Of a DNA stretch of 64,000 bases, positions 57,744-64,000 are shown piece after piece; the first letter of the stretch is position 1; each line of letters begins with the position of its first letter. The notes under the pieces are model-generated. The model was given only the letters and a program-made list of their open reading frames with translations. It was not told the origin of the DNA and made no database searches. The stretch is taken from NCBI GenBank assembly GCA_947166705.1, contig CAMVFE010000006.1, positions 1 to 64,000 on the forward strand. Direction: 5' to 3'. The stretch is from an uncultured Clostridia bacterium. Its GTDB lineage: Bacteria; Bacillota; Clostridia; Christensenellales; Aristaeellaceae. The position numbers and the translations under genes are program-made.

Positions 57744-58981
57744 AGAACAATGAATTCAAAGAGAAACTGACATCTGTGACCCCTGAGATCCCGGAGCATT
57801 TCCACAATCGAATGGAAATGACCCTGGAGAACATTGTTTCACAGGAGGCTCACATGAAAGAATCTACCAAGAAAGCGATCCGCACTGCGGGCCGCTACTC
57901 CACCCGTACGATCGTAATTGCTGCTGTGCTGGCTGTGATGCTCTGTGCTGTGGCCCTGGCCGCGACCCAATGGCATGTGTTTGACCGGCTGCCCTTCATG
58001 CTGGGAAAGGGAACTCCCCCCATGGCGGATGAACTGATGCAGAGCAATCTTTATCAGGATACCGTGAACAACGTGGAAATCACCGTTCGGGAAGCAGGCT
58101 ATGATGGCCGAACGCTGCTGGTAGAGTACAGCTACCGGATGCTGGATGTGGATAAGGTATTCGGTGTTACTGCGGCGGAGGAGTTCGGCGAAAATCTGCC
58201 GGATGGAATGGAGCCTGATACTATCTTGGAGCAGTTGAGTGACGAAGCGTTTGATGCGCTGGCTGCTCATCATGTTGGCTGGAACTTTGACCAGCTGTGG
58301 ATCAACGGCCAGGGTGTCAATATGCCGAACAACTCCGGTGCGGTCTACAGCGGCAGCAAGGTGCCTGGTGAGATTATCTACACGGAATACTGGCGGCTGG
58401 ACAACGAGGGCGTGTTCCTGCATGACGGCGTAAATCAGATTACGCTGCCCATCGGCGCGAGCGTTGATGCGGAAACTCGGAAGAGTCTGGCTGATCAGGA
58501 GACAAAGATGTACCGGATGCCGGAGAGCGGCGTAGTCACCTTCAATTATGAGGTGAAGGACATCTCTTCTCAGGTGAAGAGCTTCTCACTGAACGAGGAA
58601 AAGGTACTGCCGGACGTGACCGCAAAGGTGACGGATGCCACCTTCACGCCCCTGATGACTTACATCACCCTTGATCTGAAGGTGAATCCGGATTCCCTGG
58701 CAGCTTTCATTGCGGCAAACGGTGAAGGGCCTAAGAACGACGATGGCGAAGTGATGTGGCCCTACGGCGGTATGGATGTGTTTGGTGAATGGGTTGAAAG
58801 TCTGGAACTGGTGGATGTAAAGGGCCAGCAGGTCTTCCCAGGTCATTATGGCCAGAACGGTATTGGCAATGAATGGGCTGAGTTCCTGTATCCCCATCTG
58901 GACAATATTCCTGATGAGTTATTCCTTGCTCCGATCAAAAACGGTCAGGCAGATATGGCACAGGCCGTACGGGTCAAATAA
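57740..58981 (+). CDS. second membrane anti-sigma factor, DUF4179 type
   Basis: A 413-residue single-span protein. The cytosolic N terminus (residues 1-60) carries FKEKLTSVTPEIPEHFHNRMEMTLENIV. The span is STRTIVIAAVLAVMLCAVALAAT. The exterior is long and beta-rich with a DUF4179-like start (QWHVFDRLPFMLGKG) and a C-terminal domain (VTFNYEVKDISSQVKSFSLNEEK, PLMTYITLDLKVNP). ATG 57740 overlaps the sigma stop; an in-frame ATG 15 bp upstream is less well placed. It is expected to sequester the sigma factor at the membrane. A hairpin with a T run follows. Confidence 0.88.
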   Translation: MKNNEFKEKLTSVTPEIPEHFHNRMEMTLENIVSQEAHMKESTKKAIRTAGRYSTRTIVIAAVLAVMLCAVALAATQWHVFDRLPFMLGKGTPPMADELMQSNLYQDTVNNVEITVREAGYDGRTLLVEYSYRMLDVDKVFGVTAAEEFGENLPDGMEPDTILEQLSDEAFDALAAHHVGWNFDQLWINGQGVNMPNNSGAVYSGSKVPGEIIYTEYWRLDNEGVFLHDGVNQITLPIGASVDAETRKSLADQETKMYRMPESGVVTFNYEVKDISSQVKSFSLNEEKVLPDVTAKVTDATFTPLMTYITLDLKVNPDSLAAFIAANGEGPKNDDGEVMWPYGGMDVFGEWVESLELVDVKGQQVFPGHYGQNGIGNEWAEFLYPHLDNIPDELFLAPIKNGQADMAQAVRVK

Positions 58982-58997
58982 TTCAGGGCTTACCACT

Positions 58998-59028
58998 GGG
59001 GGCGAGAGCAAACCCTTGCCCCCTTTTC
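58998..59028 (+). terminator. hairpin with T run after the second anti-sigma gene
   Basis: GGGGGC (58998-59003) ... GCCCCC (59018-59023), followed by TTTTC. The stem can be extended by inner pairs. The next gene begins soon after, so it may be an attenuator. Confidence 0.6.
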
Positions 59029-59045
59029 AAACGGAGGTTTTGGCT

Positions 59046-60137
59046 ATGAGGAGGCAAGCAGTAATGAAACGTATCCTTGTATCTTTGTTACTGATCATTA
59101 CCCTGCTTATTGGCATTTCAGCAGAAGCAGAAGACAGATTCACGATTTCGGACATATACGAGCAATACAATGGCTGGCGCTGGCAGGCGGATTATGAAAC
59201 CGTCCGCAATGAGACCATCCATGTGGATGTGGAGATTTCCGTTCCGCAGGCGGATGCTATTCATGTGCTGTCAACCAGGTACATGCCCAAGGGCTATGAT
59301 GAAGCGAATGTGCAAGAGGGAGAGCAGATCGTGAATAGTCATGCAGGCTGGTTCAGCTGTACATGGCCCAATGACGCTTTCTGGAGAGAGGCAAAAAAGA
59401 AAGGGCTGCAGGAAGTCTATGCTGAGCCTGCTCCACTGGTGCTCCAATACGGACAGTTTGACATGAATACGGCCTATTCTGTCAATAATGCCCTGACAGT
59501 ACAGGACGCCTTAGATCAAACACAGGCAATTGTAGACCGCTTTTTCCCGGGACAAAGCATTCAATTGGTTCCCCATATTGTTCACGCAGATGTGAATCCC
59601 GGAGAGTACAAGCGTGGCAAAACAGGCGATTATGAATTGGTAAAGGAAGTCCCGGATTATAAAGGAGTGCTGTTCGTTATGTTTGATCAATGCATAGATG
59701 GCGTACCCGTGCTCGATCCTGATTGTAACGGAAGTTACAGTGCCTGGTGTATCATGAGAAGTATGGCAGATTATGGCTTGGATAGCTATCAGTATCACAT
59801 GGCTTATCAGTTTTTTTCCGATTTTCAGCCGAAGAAGAATGATGTGAAGATTTGCGCACCTTCTGAAATTATCAAAGCAGCTGAAACGATGATCCAGGAA
59901 GGTAAACTGCGCTCTGTCTATTCCCTGCGGCTTGGATATGCTGCTTTTTCCGAGGGAAAAGGAAAAGTGAAGTTGAAGCCTGTCTGGGTAATCGAGGGAG
60001 AACTGTTTGAAAAGGCGAAATCCGAGCCTGATAATATCAAGACAGTTCTTTCGATTGGCAGCCTTGAAGAAACGAAAATCATATTTGACGCGCAGACGGG
60101 TATATTGCTGGATACCCGCAGGATGTCTTATCAGTAA
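59046..60137 (+). CDS. secreted protein of unknown function in the second sigma cassette, ~363 aa
   Basis: Start ATG 59046 (RBS GGAGG at 59034) or ATG 59064 (RBS GAGGAGG at 59048); both give a signal peptide, RILVSLLLIITLLIGISAEAE. The mature part is a mixed alpha/beta protein: YNGWRWQADYETVRNETIHVDVEISVPQADAIHVLSTRYMP, ALTVQDALDQTQAIVDRFFPGQSIQLVPHIVHA, GVLFVMFDQCIDGVPVLDPDCNGSYSAWC, LRLGYAAFSEGKGKVKLKPVWVIEG, IIFDAQTGILLDTRRM. The last two resemble YcdA/YycI-like regulatory exterior domains (PepSY-like strands). It is third in a sigma / anti-sigma / secreted protein cassette. Confidence 0.72.
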   Translation: MRRQAVMKRILVSLLLIITLLIGISAEAEDRFTISDIYEQYNGWRWQADYETVRNETIHVDVEISVPQADAIHVLSTRYMPKGYDEANVQEGEQIVNSHAGWFSCTWPNDAFWREAKKKGLQEVYAEPAPLVLQYGQFDMNTAYSVNNALTVQDALDQTQAIVDRFFPGQSIQLVPHIVHADVNPGEYKRGKTGDYELVKEVPDYKGVLFVMFDQCIDGVPVLDPDCNGSYSAWCIMRSMADYGLDSYQYHMAYQFFSDFQPKKNDVKICAPSEIIKAAETMIQEGKLRSVYSLRLGYAAFSEGKGKVKLKPVWVIEGELFEKAKSEPDNIKTVLSIGSLEETKIIFDAQTGILLDTRRMSYQ

Positions 60138-60193
60138 CTGGGATTATGTATTACAACGGCGGCAGCTTTCGGGCTCCCGCCTATATTTTTTTC

Positions 60194-60222
60194 TTGCAAG
60201 CACTCACAATTGTGTGTATAAT
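60194..60222 (+). promoter_or_regulatory. strong sigma-A promoter of the XRE-ATPase operon
   Basis: TTGCAA (60194-60199), 17-bp spacer, perfect TATAAT (60217-60222). It is overlapped by a palindrome, see next entry. Confidence 0.88.
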
Positions 60223-60231
60223 AATCACACA
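60211..60231. promoter_or_regulatory. operator overlapping the -10 box
   Basis: TGTGTG-TATAATAAT-CACACA, 6-bp arms enclosing the -10 box. ACAATTGT lies just upstream (60207-60214). The placement fits autorepression by the XRE protein. Confidence 0.7.
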
Positions 60232-60257
60232 TCGGATAGTGAAGGGGCGATGCATGG

Positions 60258-60989
60258 GTGGATAAGCAACTTGAAAATCTGGAAGGATATAGAACGATTC
60301 ATCTGAAGGCAGGCGCAAAGGACGGGGCGTTGAGGGAAAAGCGCATCGCGCTTGAAATGACGCAACAGGAGGTTGCCGATAAAGCGAAGATTAGCCTGTC
60401 CAGCTATCAGAAGTTCGAGATTGGCGACAGGAATATCCGGACTGCCTCTTTTGAACTGGTCTGCCGCGTGCTCAAAGCACTGGAGATGGACCCCACTGCC
60501 TTTTATGAAGGGGAATATGTTTTCGGAGAGCCGACTATCTTTGATAAGGAAGGCCGTAAATACATCCGATCAGGACGGTTGATTGATGAGGAAATCAATG
60601 AACAGGAAGCGGCTAACGCGATGCGCATACATTTTATCGAAGGCGCGATGGTCATACCGCTAAAGGCGCTCCGGGCGCTTAATAGTCCAGAATACCTGGA
60701 ACTGCTGTATCAGGATAACCGTCTTGGGATTAGGGTGGTAAAGAAAAAAGATGAATATGCGCTGACAATTCCGAAGACAGTATACAGCGGCAGATGGCGC
60801 GGAGTCCGGATCTGCAGGCAGCCGTTCACGGAGATGGTCTATGAGCTCATGGGCGGAAAAAAAGGCAACTACTCCGGAGATCTGTCTTTCTTTGAAAAAG
60901 GCTGCGTAATGGCGCTGGATGAAGTCTTTCCGTCAGAGTACATGATTAACGAAGAGCAGTTTTTTCTGGTGGATAATCCCGAAGAATGA
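60258..60989 (+). CDS. XRE-family regulator with C-terminal extension
   Basis: A 243-residue protein. Residues 20-80 form an HTH_3 domain (GALREKRIALEMTQQEVADKAKISLSSYQKFEIGDRNI ... LVCRVLKALEMDPTAFYEGE). The remaining ~160 residues (KEGRKYIRSGRLIDEEINEQEAANAMRIHFIEGAMVIPLKALRAL, LGIRVVKKKDEYALTIPKT, EEQFFLVDNPEE) are not recognised and may sense a signal. The start is GTG 60258 after GAAGGGGCGA. It precedes the RepA-like ATPase gene by 12 bp and is probably an operon repressor acting on the palindrome in its own promoter. Confidence 0.85.
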   Translation: MDKQLENLEGYRTIHLKAGAKDGALREKRIALEMTQQEVADKAKISLSSYQKFEIGDRNIRTASFELVCRVLKALEMDPTAFYEGEYVFGEPTIFDKEGRKYIRSGRLIDEEINEQEAANAMRIHFIEGAMVIPLKALRALNSPEYLELLYQDNRLGIRVVKKKDEYALTIPKTVYSGRWRGVRICRQPFTEMVYELMGGKKGNYSGDLSFFEKGCVMALDEVFPSEYMINEEQFFLVDNPEE

Positions 60990-61001
60990 GAGGTATCGTC
61001 G

Positions 61002-61991
61002 ATGTATTGTCCCTACAAGCCGGAAGAGTTGGTTCCCAAAGATATCGAGTATTTCTGGCCCGGTGCGATTGCGTATGGTTTTCCCGCGTATATCAATGGA
61101 TCAACCGGCCTTGGGAAAACCAATGTGTTTCTGAAAGTGATGGCGGATGCAAGTAACGGAATTTTCCCACCTGGAATAGAAAGAGGCAGTCTTGCGGAGC
61201 CGATACATTCTGATCCAATCCGGAGCTTTTATGTATCAACGGAGAATCCTGTGTGCGAGATCGCTTATCCGGCGCTTCTGTACAATGGTGCGGATAAAAG
61301 GATGTTCAAGATTCAGAAGGAAGAAGAAGGCCATTTTGTATTATGCACAGAAGACCTGATGGCGGCTGTGGAGGACTTTGATCCCCGGCTTTTCATCATT
61401 GACGCTTTTCAGGAACATCTGCCGGACGGATGCAGTCTGTCTGATGGTGATCAGATGAGCGAATTGATGCAAGAACTCGAGCGCTTTGCATATAAGACCA
61501 AAGTAGCACTGGTTCTTATCGGAAATGACGCAAAGGGATCTGAAGGTAGATCGGACGCAAATAAACTGCTCGGCAGTGGTGTCATCGCCCGCCGAGCGAG
61601 ATCAATGATCACGGTCAAGGAATCAGGGAATGAACGATATCTTAAAGTGACAAAACGTCTGGGTTTCACACGGAAGGAAGATACGCTGATCGGATACAGA
61701 TTCAATGAAGATAACCATCTGGAATTCTATCTGTATGATGACGGGAACAGTGAACCTGCAGAAGCTGAAGATGACGTTGTCCAGTTCATCAGGAAAACTC
61801 TGTCGAATGGGCCGATTGATGGCCACGATCTCTTCGCCATCGGGAAGGATAACGGATTCACAAAGGATCCGATCTACAAGAATCTGCGAAAGGCCGGTGC
61901 GAAGAAAGCAAGGCATAACGGAAACAATACTTTATGGTATCTGCCGGAAGTGACGCCGGACATAGAAGAGCACACGAGGAATCTGAAATAG
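61002..61991 (+). CDS. RepA-like (AAA_25) ATPase
   Basis: A 329-residue RecA-fold ATPase of the hexameric replicative helicase RepA/AAA_25 type. Walker A is INGSTGLGKTNVFLKVMADASNG. The Walker B region is EDFDPRLFIIDAFQEHLP. Sensor-like strands are ALVLIGNDAKGSEG and GSGVIARRARSMITVKESGNERYLKVTKRLGF. The C-terminal 80 residues resemble a winged helix (DDVVQFIRKTLSNGPIDGHDLFAIGKDNGFTKDPIYKNLRKAGAKK). Such proteins accompany integrated plasmids, ICEs and phage-like elements. No integrase or relaxase is in the window. Confidence 0.87.
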   Translation: MYCPYKPEELVPKDIEYFWPGAIAYGFPAYINGSTGLGKTNVFLKVMADASNGIFPPGIERGSLAEPIHSDPIRSFYVSTENPVCEIAYPALLYNGADKRMFKIQKEEEGHFVLCTEDLMAAVEDFDPRLFIIDAFQEHLPDGCSLSDGDQMSELMQELERFAYKTKVALVLIGNDAKGSEGRSDANKLLGSGVIARRARSMITVKESGNERYLKVTKRLGFTRKEDTLIGYRFNEDNHLEFYLYDDGNSEPAEAEDDVVQFIRKTLSNGPIDGHDLFAIGKDNGFTKDPIYKNLRKAGAKKARHNGNNTLWYLPEVTPDIEEHTRNLK

Positions 61992-62224
61992 TAGTGGTGG
62001 CGGGGCGAAACGGCAAAACGGCAAAACGGGGCGTTGAGCCCAGTAGATATAAGGATAGTGGGTTCGCCGAATTGGCAAAACCACCACATCAAAGATAGGG
62101 ATAATTCTGGAGCAGTCCGATTGGTTGATCGTTGTAAGCTTTTTCTGTGCCGTGGGCCCTTCGTGCCTGCGGCATTTTTATTTGCGCATTTTCAAGTTTG
62201 CCCTTTGCTGACCAATCTCGCAGC
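61992..62224. other. gap with short repeats
   Basis: GTGGTGG at 61994-62000 and CCACCAC at 62081-62087 form an inverted pair around GGCAAAACGGCAAAACGG. No gene is recognised in this stretch. Confidence 0.5.
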
Positions 62225-62338
62225 TTACCGAAATTCTAATTCTTCCAACATAACCTCATAATCGACCTTTTCCATCGTATCTGAATCTTCGTCGGGCTTT
62301 TCCTCATCGAATCGTTTCAACCATGGAATCTCAGGCAT
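62225..62338 (-). CDS. acidic 37-residue ORF downstream of the AAA_13 ATPase
   Basis: On the minus strand ATG 62338 has a strong RBS (CCGGAGGCGAT) at good spacing. It encodes MPEIPWLKRFDEEKPDEDSD... ending MLEELEFR, 37 residues with about a third Asp/Glu. It lies 73 bp downstream of the stop of the AAA_13-like ATPase gene, same strand, so it is likely the second cistron. There is no similarity I can name. A small acidic partner next to a RloC-like protein could be a modulator or antitoxin; that is only an idea. Confidence 0.6.
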   Translation of the reverse strand: MPEIPWLKRFDEEKPDEDSDTMEKVDYEVMLEELEFR

Positions 62339-62411
62339 TGCTGTATCGCCTCCGGAAATGTTGATTGTATGGATGGGGGCTGCTTTAAGGATTTAAGATG
62401 GATGCCTGTCT

Positions 62412-64000
62412 TTAATTGCCCCGTTTTGTCATCATGTCGTAGTGTTGATTCTGCTTCATTACCGTGAATATCTTTTCGAAGACGGAACGAAGATGCTTCA
62501 CATCAGCGGCGGAGGAGTCGTAATAAAGTCCATCATTAAAACCCGTTGCCCCAACATTAATCATGGCAACCATCGCAGATGCAGCACGATAGTCCTCACT
62601 GTTTTTACCGCCCCAGAAATCATTTTCGTGCTTATCGAGCAGGTTTATTCTGAGGTTTTCGTTCTGATAGCCAATCATCTGAACAAAGTAGTATTCAAGA
62701 ATCTGGCGGATAACAACCATGAGGGTTTCCGGATCGTTAGTTGTGCAGTATTCATGCCAAAGCGTATCGTAAGTGTTACGGACGGGACTGGTATTGACTC
62801 GTATCTCACCGCCTGAAAGCTGGACATCTTCATACATTTCTTTGATGTGAGACTGATTATCGTTGTCTTTTGTTATTTCAAAAAAGGATGCACACTCGTA
62901 ATCCGCCAGTCTGTTATAGGTGATCTCACGGAAGAAGTACGGATTATGTGTCAGGCAAAAGAACTGGCGTATATGATCATCCCTGGTTTCTTCATCAAGA
63001 GAATAATTGTTGTAGCAAACAGCAATCAGATCACGTACAAGGGAAGCCACAATGAACAAGGTACCGCTGTCCATGGAAGAAACGGGGTCATCAATAACAA
63101 CAATCTTATCCTCGACTTTACCCTCATCGGACTGGCTTCCCATAACCATGTGATAGAAGTACAGGAATGCAATAAAGTGTCTTTCACCCTCGCTCAGATT
63201 TTTATCGACGACTTCCTTTTTGCCGTTGACATCACGGACGAGCTGATAGATATACTTTGCTCCGGGTTTTTCCTGCAATTCAAAACCTCTGAAACCGGCA
63301 TTACGAATCGATCGATTAATATCCTCCATGACTTTCGTAGTGTTGACGGTTTCACTGTTCAGCTTCGCAATCTCACTGACAAGTTCGGCTGATTTTGCAC
63401 GCAGTTTCTTTTCTTCTTCGTTTTTTTCAGTCCAAGCCTTTTTGTCTTCTCGAGTTCGCGTTAACCAGTCTCGAATCTCCGCCGAACAATCGATTGCCAT
63501 CATGCCCCAGACCATTTCGGTGCATTTTTGCTGCTGCCCAGGGATATCAGCGAGGACATCCATGTAGGCCTGGATCTCATCGTTGATAATGGAAGTGATG
63601 TTATTGAGCTCAACAGAGATGGGAGACAAATCTTCCAAAGTGATTTTATCTGATGGATTTTCTCTTTTCTTTTGTAGAAGATCACGGTTACGCTTGATGG
63701 CGGCAATAAGCAACTGAGCCTGTTGCTTATATGCTGCCAGGTTTTTCGTCGGAAAGTGATTCTGGAGATTTTTAGCTATAGTGTTTTCGGCCAGTTCCAT
63801 ATCTTTAAGGAATGAATCTATGAATTTCTCCAGGGCTTTGAGATCGGTCTTATACTGTTGATCATAGCAGGCGGCAAGTTCTTCCTCAAAATTATCAGGC
63901 AACTTTTGCTGGCAGAATGGGCACTTACCATCTGTGCTTCCATGATAGGCGTTGTGCCCGGCTGTTACCCAGTCCAGATTGCCTAGCGTACGGATGAACA
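62412..64000 (-). CDS. AAA_13/RloC-like SMC-type ATPase, C-terminal part (cut by window edge)
   Basis: The frame is open to base 64000, giving about 529 C-terminal residues. Near the window edge it has a CPFCQQKLPDN zinc-hook-like knuckle preceded by AGHNAYHGSTDGK. A coiled coil follows (TDLKALEKFIDSFLKDMELAEN, EKNEEEKKLRAKSAELVSEIAKLNSE). The ABC signature is KNLSEGERHFIAFLYFYHMVMG, Walker B is DKIVVIDDPVSSMDSGTLFIVASLVRDL, and the H-loop is FCLTHNPYFFREI. The C-terminal ~150 residues (SPVRNTYDTLWHEYCTTNDPETLMVVIRQILEYYFVQMIG) match the region that in PrrC/RloC proteins bears the anticodon nuclease, but I cannot confirm its catalytic residues. Walker A lies outside the window. Confidence 0.85.
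   Translation of the reverse strand, partial: FIRTLGNLDWVTAGHNAYHGSTDGKCPFCQQKLPDNFEEELAACYDQQYKTDLKALEKFIDSFLKDMELAENTIAKNLQNHFPTKNLAAYKQQAQLLIAAIKRNRDLLQKKRENPSDKITLEDLSPISVELNNITSIINDEIQAYMDVLADIPGQQQKCTEMVWGMMAIDCSAEIRDWLTRTREDKKAWTEKNEEEKKLRAKSAELVSEIAKLNSETVNTTKVMEDINRSIRNAGFRGFELQEKPGAKYIYQLVRDVNGKKEVVDKNLSEGERHFIAFLYFYHMVMGSQSDEGKVEDKIVVIDDPVSSMDSGTLFIVASLVRDLIAVCYNNYSLDEETRDDHIRQFFCLTHNPYFFREITYNRLADYECASFFEITKDNDNQSHIKEMYEDVQLSGGEIRVNTSPVRNTYDTLWHEYCTTNDPETLMVVIRQILEYYFVQMIGYQNENLRINLLDKHENDFWGGKNSEDYRAASAMVAMINVGATGFNDGLYYDSSAADVKHLRSVFEKIFTVMKQNQHYDMMTKRGN

Noticed and set aside
1-64000. tRNA, rRNA or riboswitch genes
   Set aside because: I looked for tRNA 3' ends and conserved rRNA or riboswitch cores by eye and saw none that held up; a dedicated covariance-model search would be decisive.

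Overview
The window looks like a chromosome segment of a GC-rich, carbohydrate-fermenting gut or rumen member of the Bacillota (Clostridia; Christensenellales-like is my guess). The basis is protein style: AraC, LacI, XRE and ECF-type regulators, signal peptides of the form MKK-hydrophobic-A-E-E, several sugar ABC importers and many glycosidases. No rRNA, tRNA or plasmid origin was seen.

1-0.85 kb: the trailer end of a type I-C-like CRISPR array (8 repeats visible, more expected to the left), followed by a rhodanese remnant. 0.88-4.8 kb: HD-domain hydrolase, AraC regulator, a 52-residue small protein, a YbjQ-family protein, a RelE/ParE-Phd toxin-antitoxin pair with a clear operator, and a galactose-binding-like protein.

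4.9-16.2 kb: an uronide utilisation locus. It has a divergent LacI regulator, a three-gene ABC importer, a heparinase II/III-like lyase, a DUF2264 protein, a GH88 unsaturated glucuronyl hydrolase, a GH2 beta-glucuronidase with the NRKG signature and an L-rhamnose mutarotase. The set suits import and cytoplasmic breakdown of a glucuronate- and possibly rhamnose-containing oligosaccharide.

16.3-23 kb: ordinary single genes (secreted 5'-nucleotidase, secreted unknown, Nudix, alpha/beta hydrolase, S66 peptidase, GNAT, aminoacyl-tRNA deacylase). 23-30.7 kb: an arabinoxylo-oligosaccharide locus with a GH8 exo-oligoxylanase, a LacI regulator with two GGTTAA palindromes, a second ABC importer and a GH127 arabinofuranosidase. 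30.9-41.8 kb: AlkZ-related protein, mtnA-deoD salvage pair, GH3-family fragment, sbcD-sbcC, a secreted protein, PAP2 phosphatase, cytoplasmic GH13 amylase and a TraX fragment. 41.9-44.8 kb: a tetR-CPBP protease-MFS operon with two palindromic operators.

45-46.5 kb is a junkyard: a truncated LplB-type permease, the 3' end of an inverted IS21-family istB, the 3' end of an ABC exporter, and a small chimeric remnant of a second CPBP/MFS locus. From about 48.4 kb the DNA becomes visibly more AT-rich and accessory: a frameshifted ATPase, an intact DUF4143-type ATPase and a methyltransferase lie between two copies of a ~114-bp repeat module. Then come an ORF6N protein with a PLD-like tail, two tandem sigma factor/DUF4179 anti-sigma/secreted-protein cassettes sharing a CGTCTAATAG motif, an XRE regulator plus RepA-like ATPase with a strong self-overlapping promoter, and, at the right edge on the minus strand, an AAA_13/RloC-like ATPase followed by an acidic 37-residue ORF.
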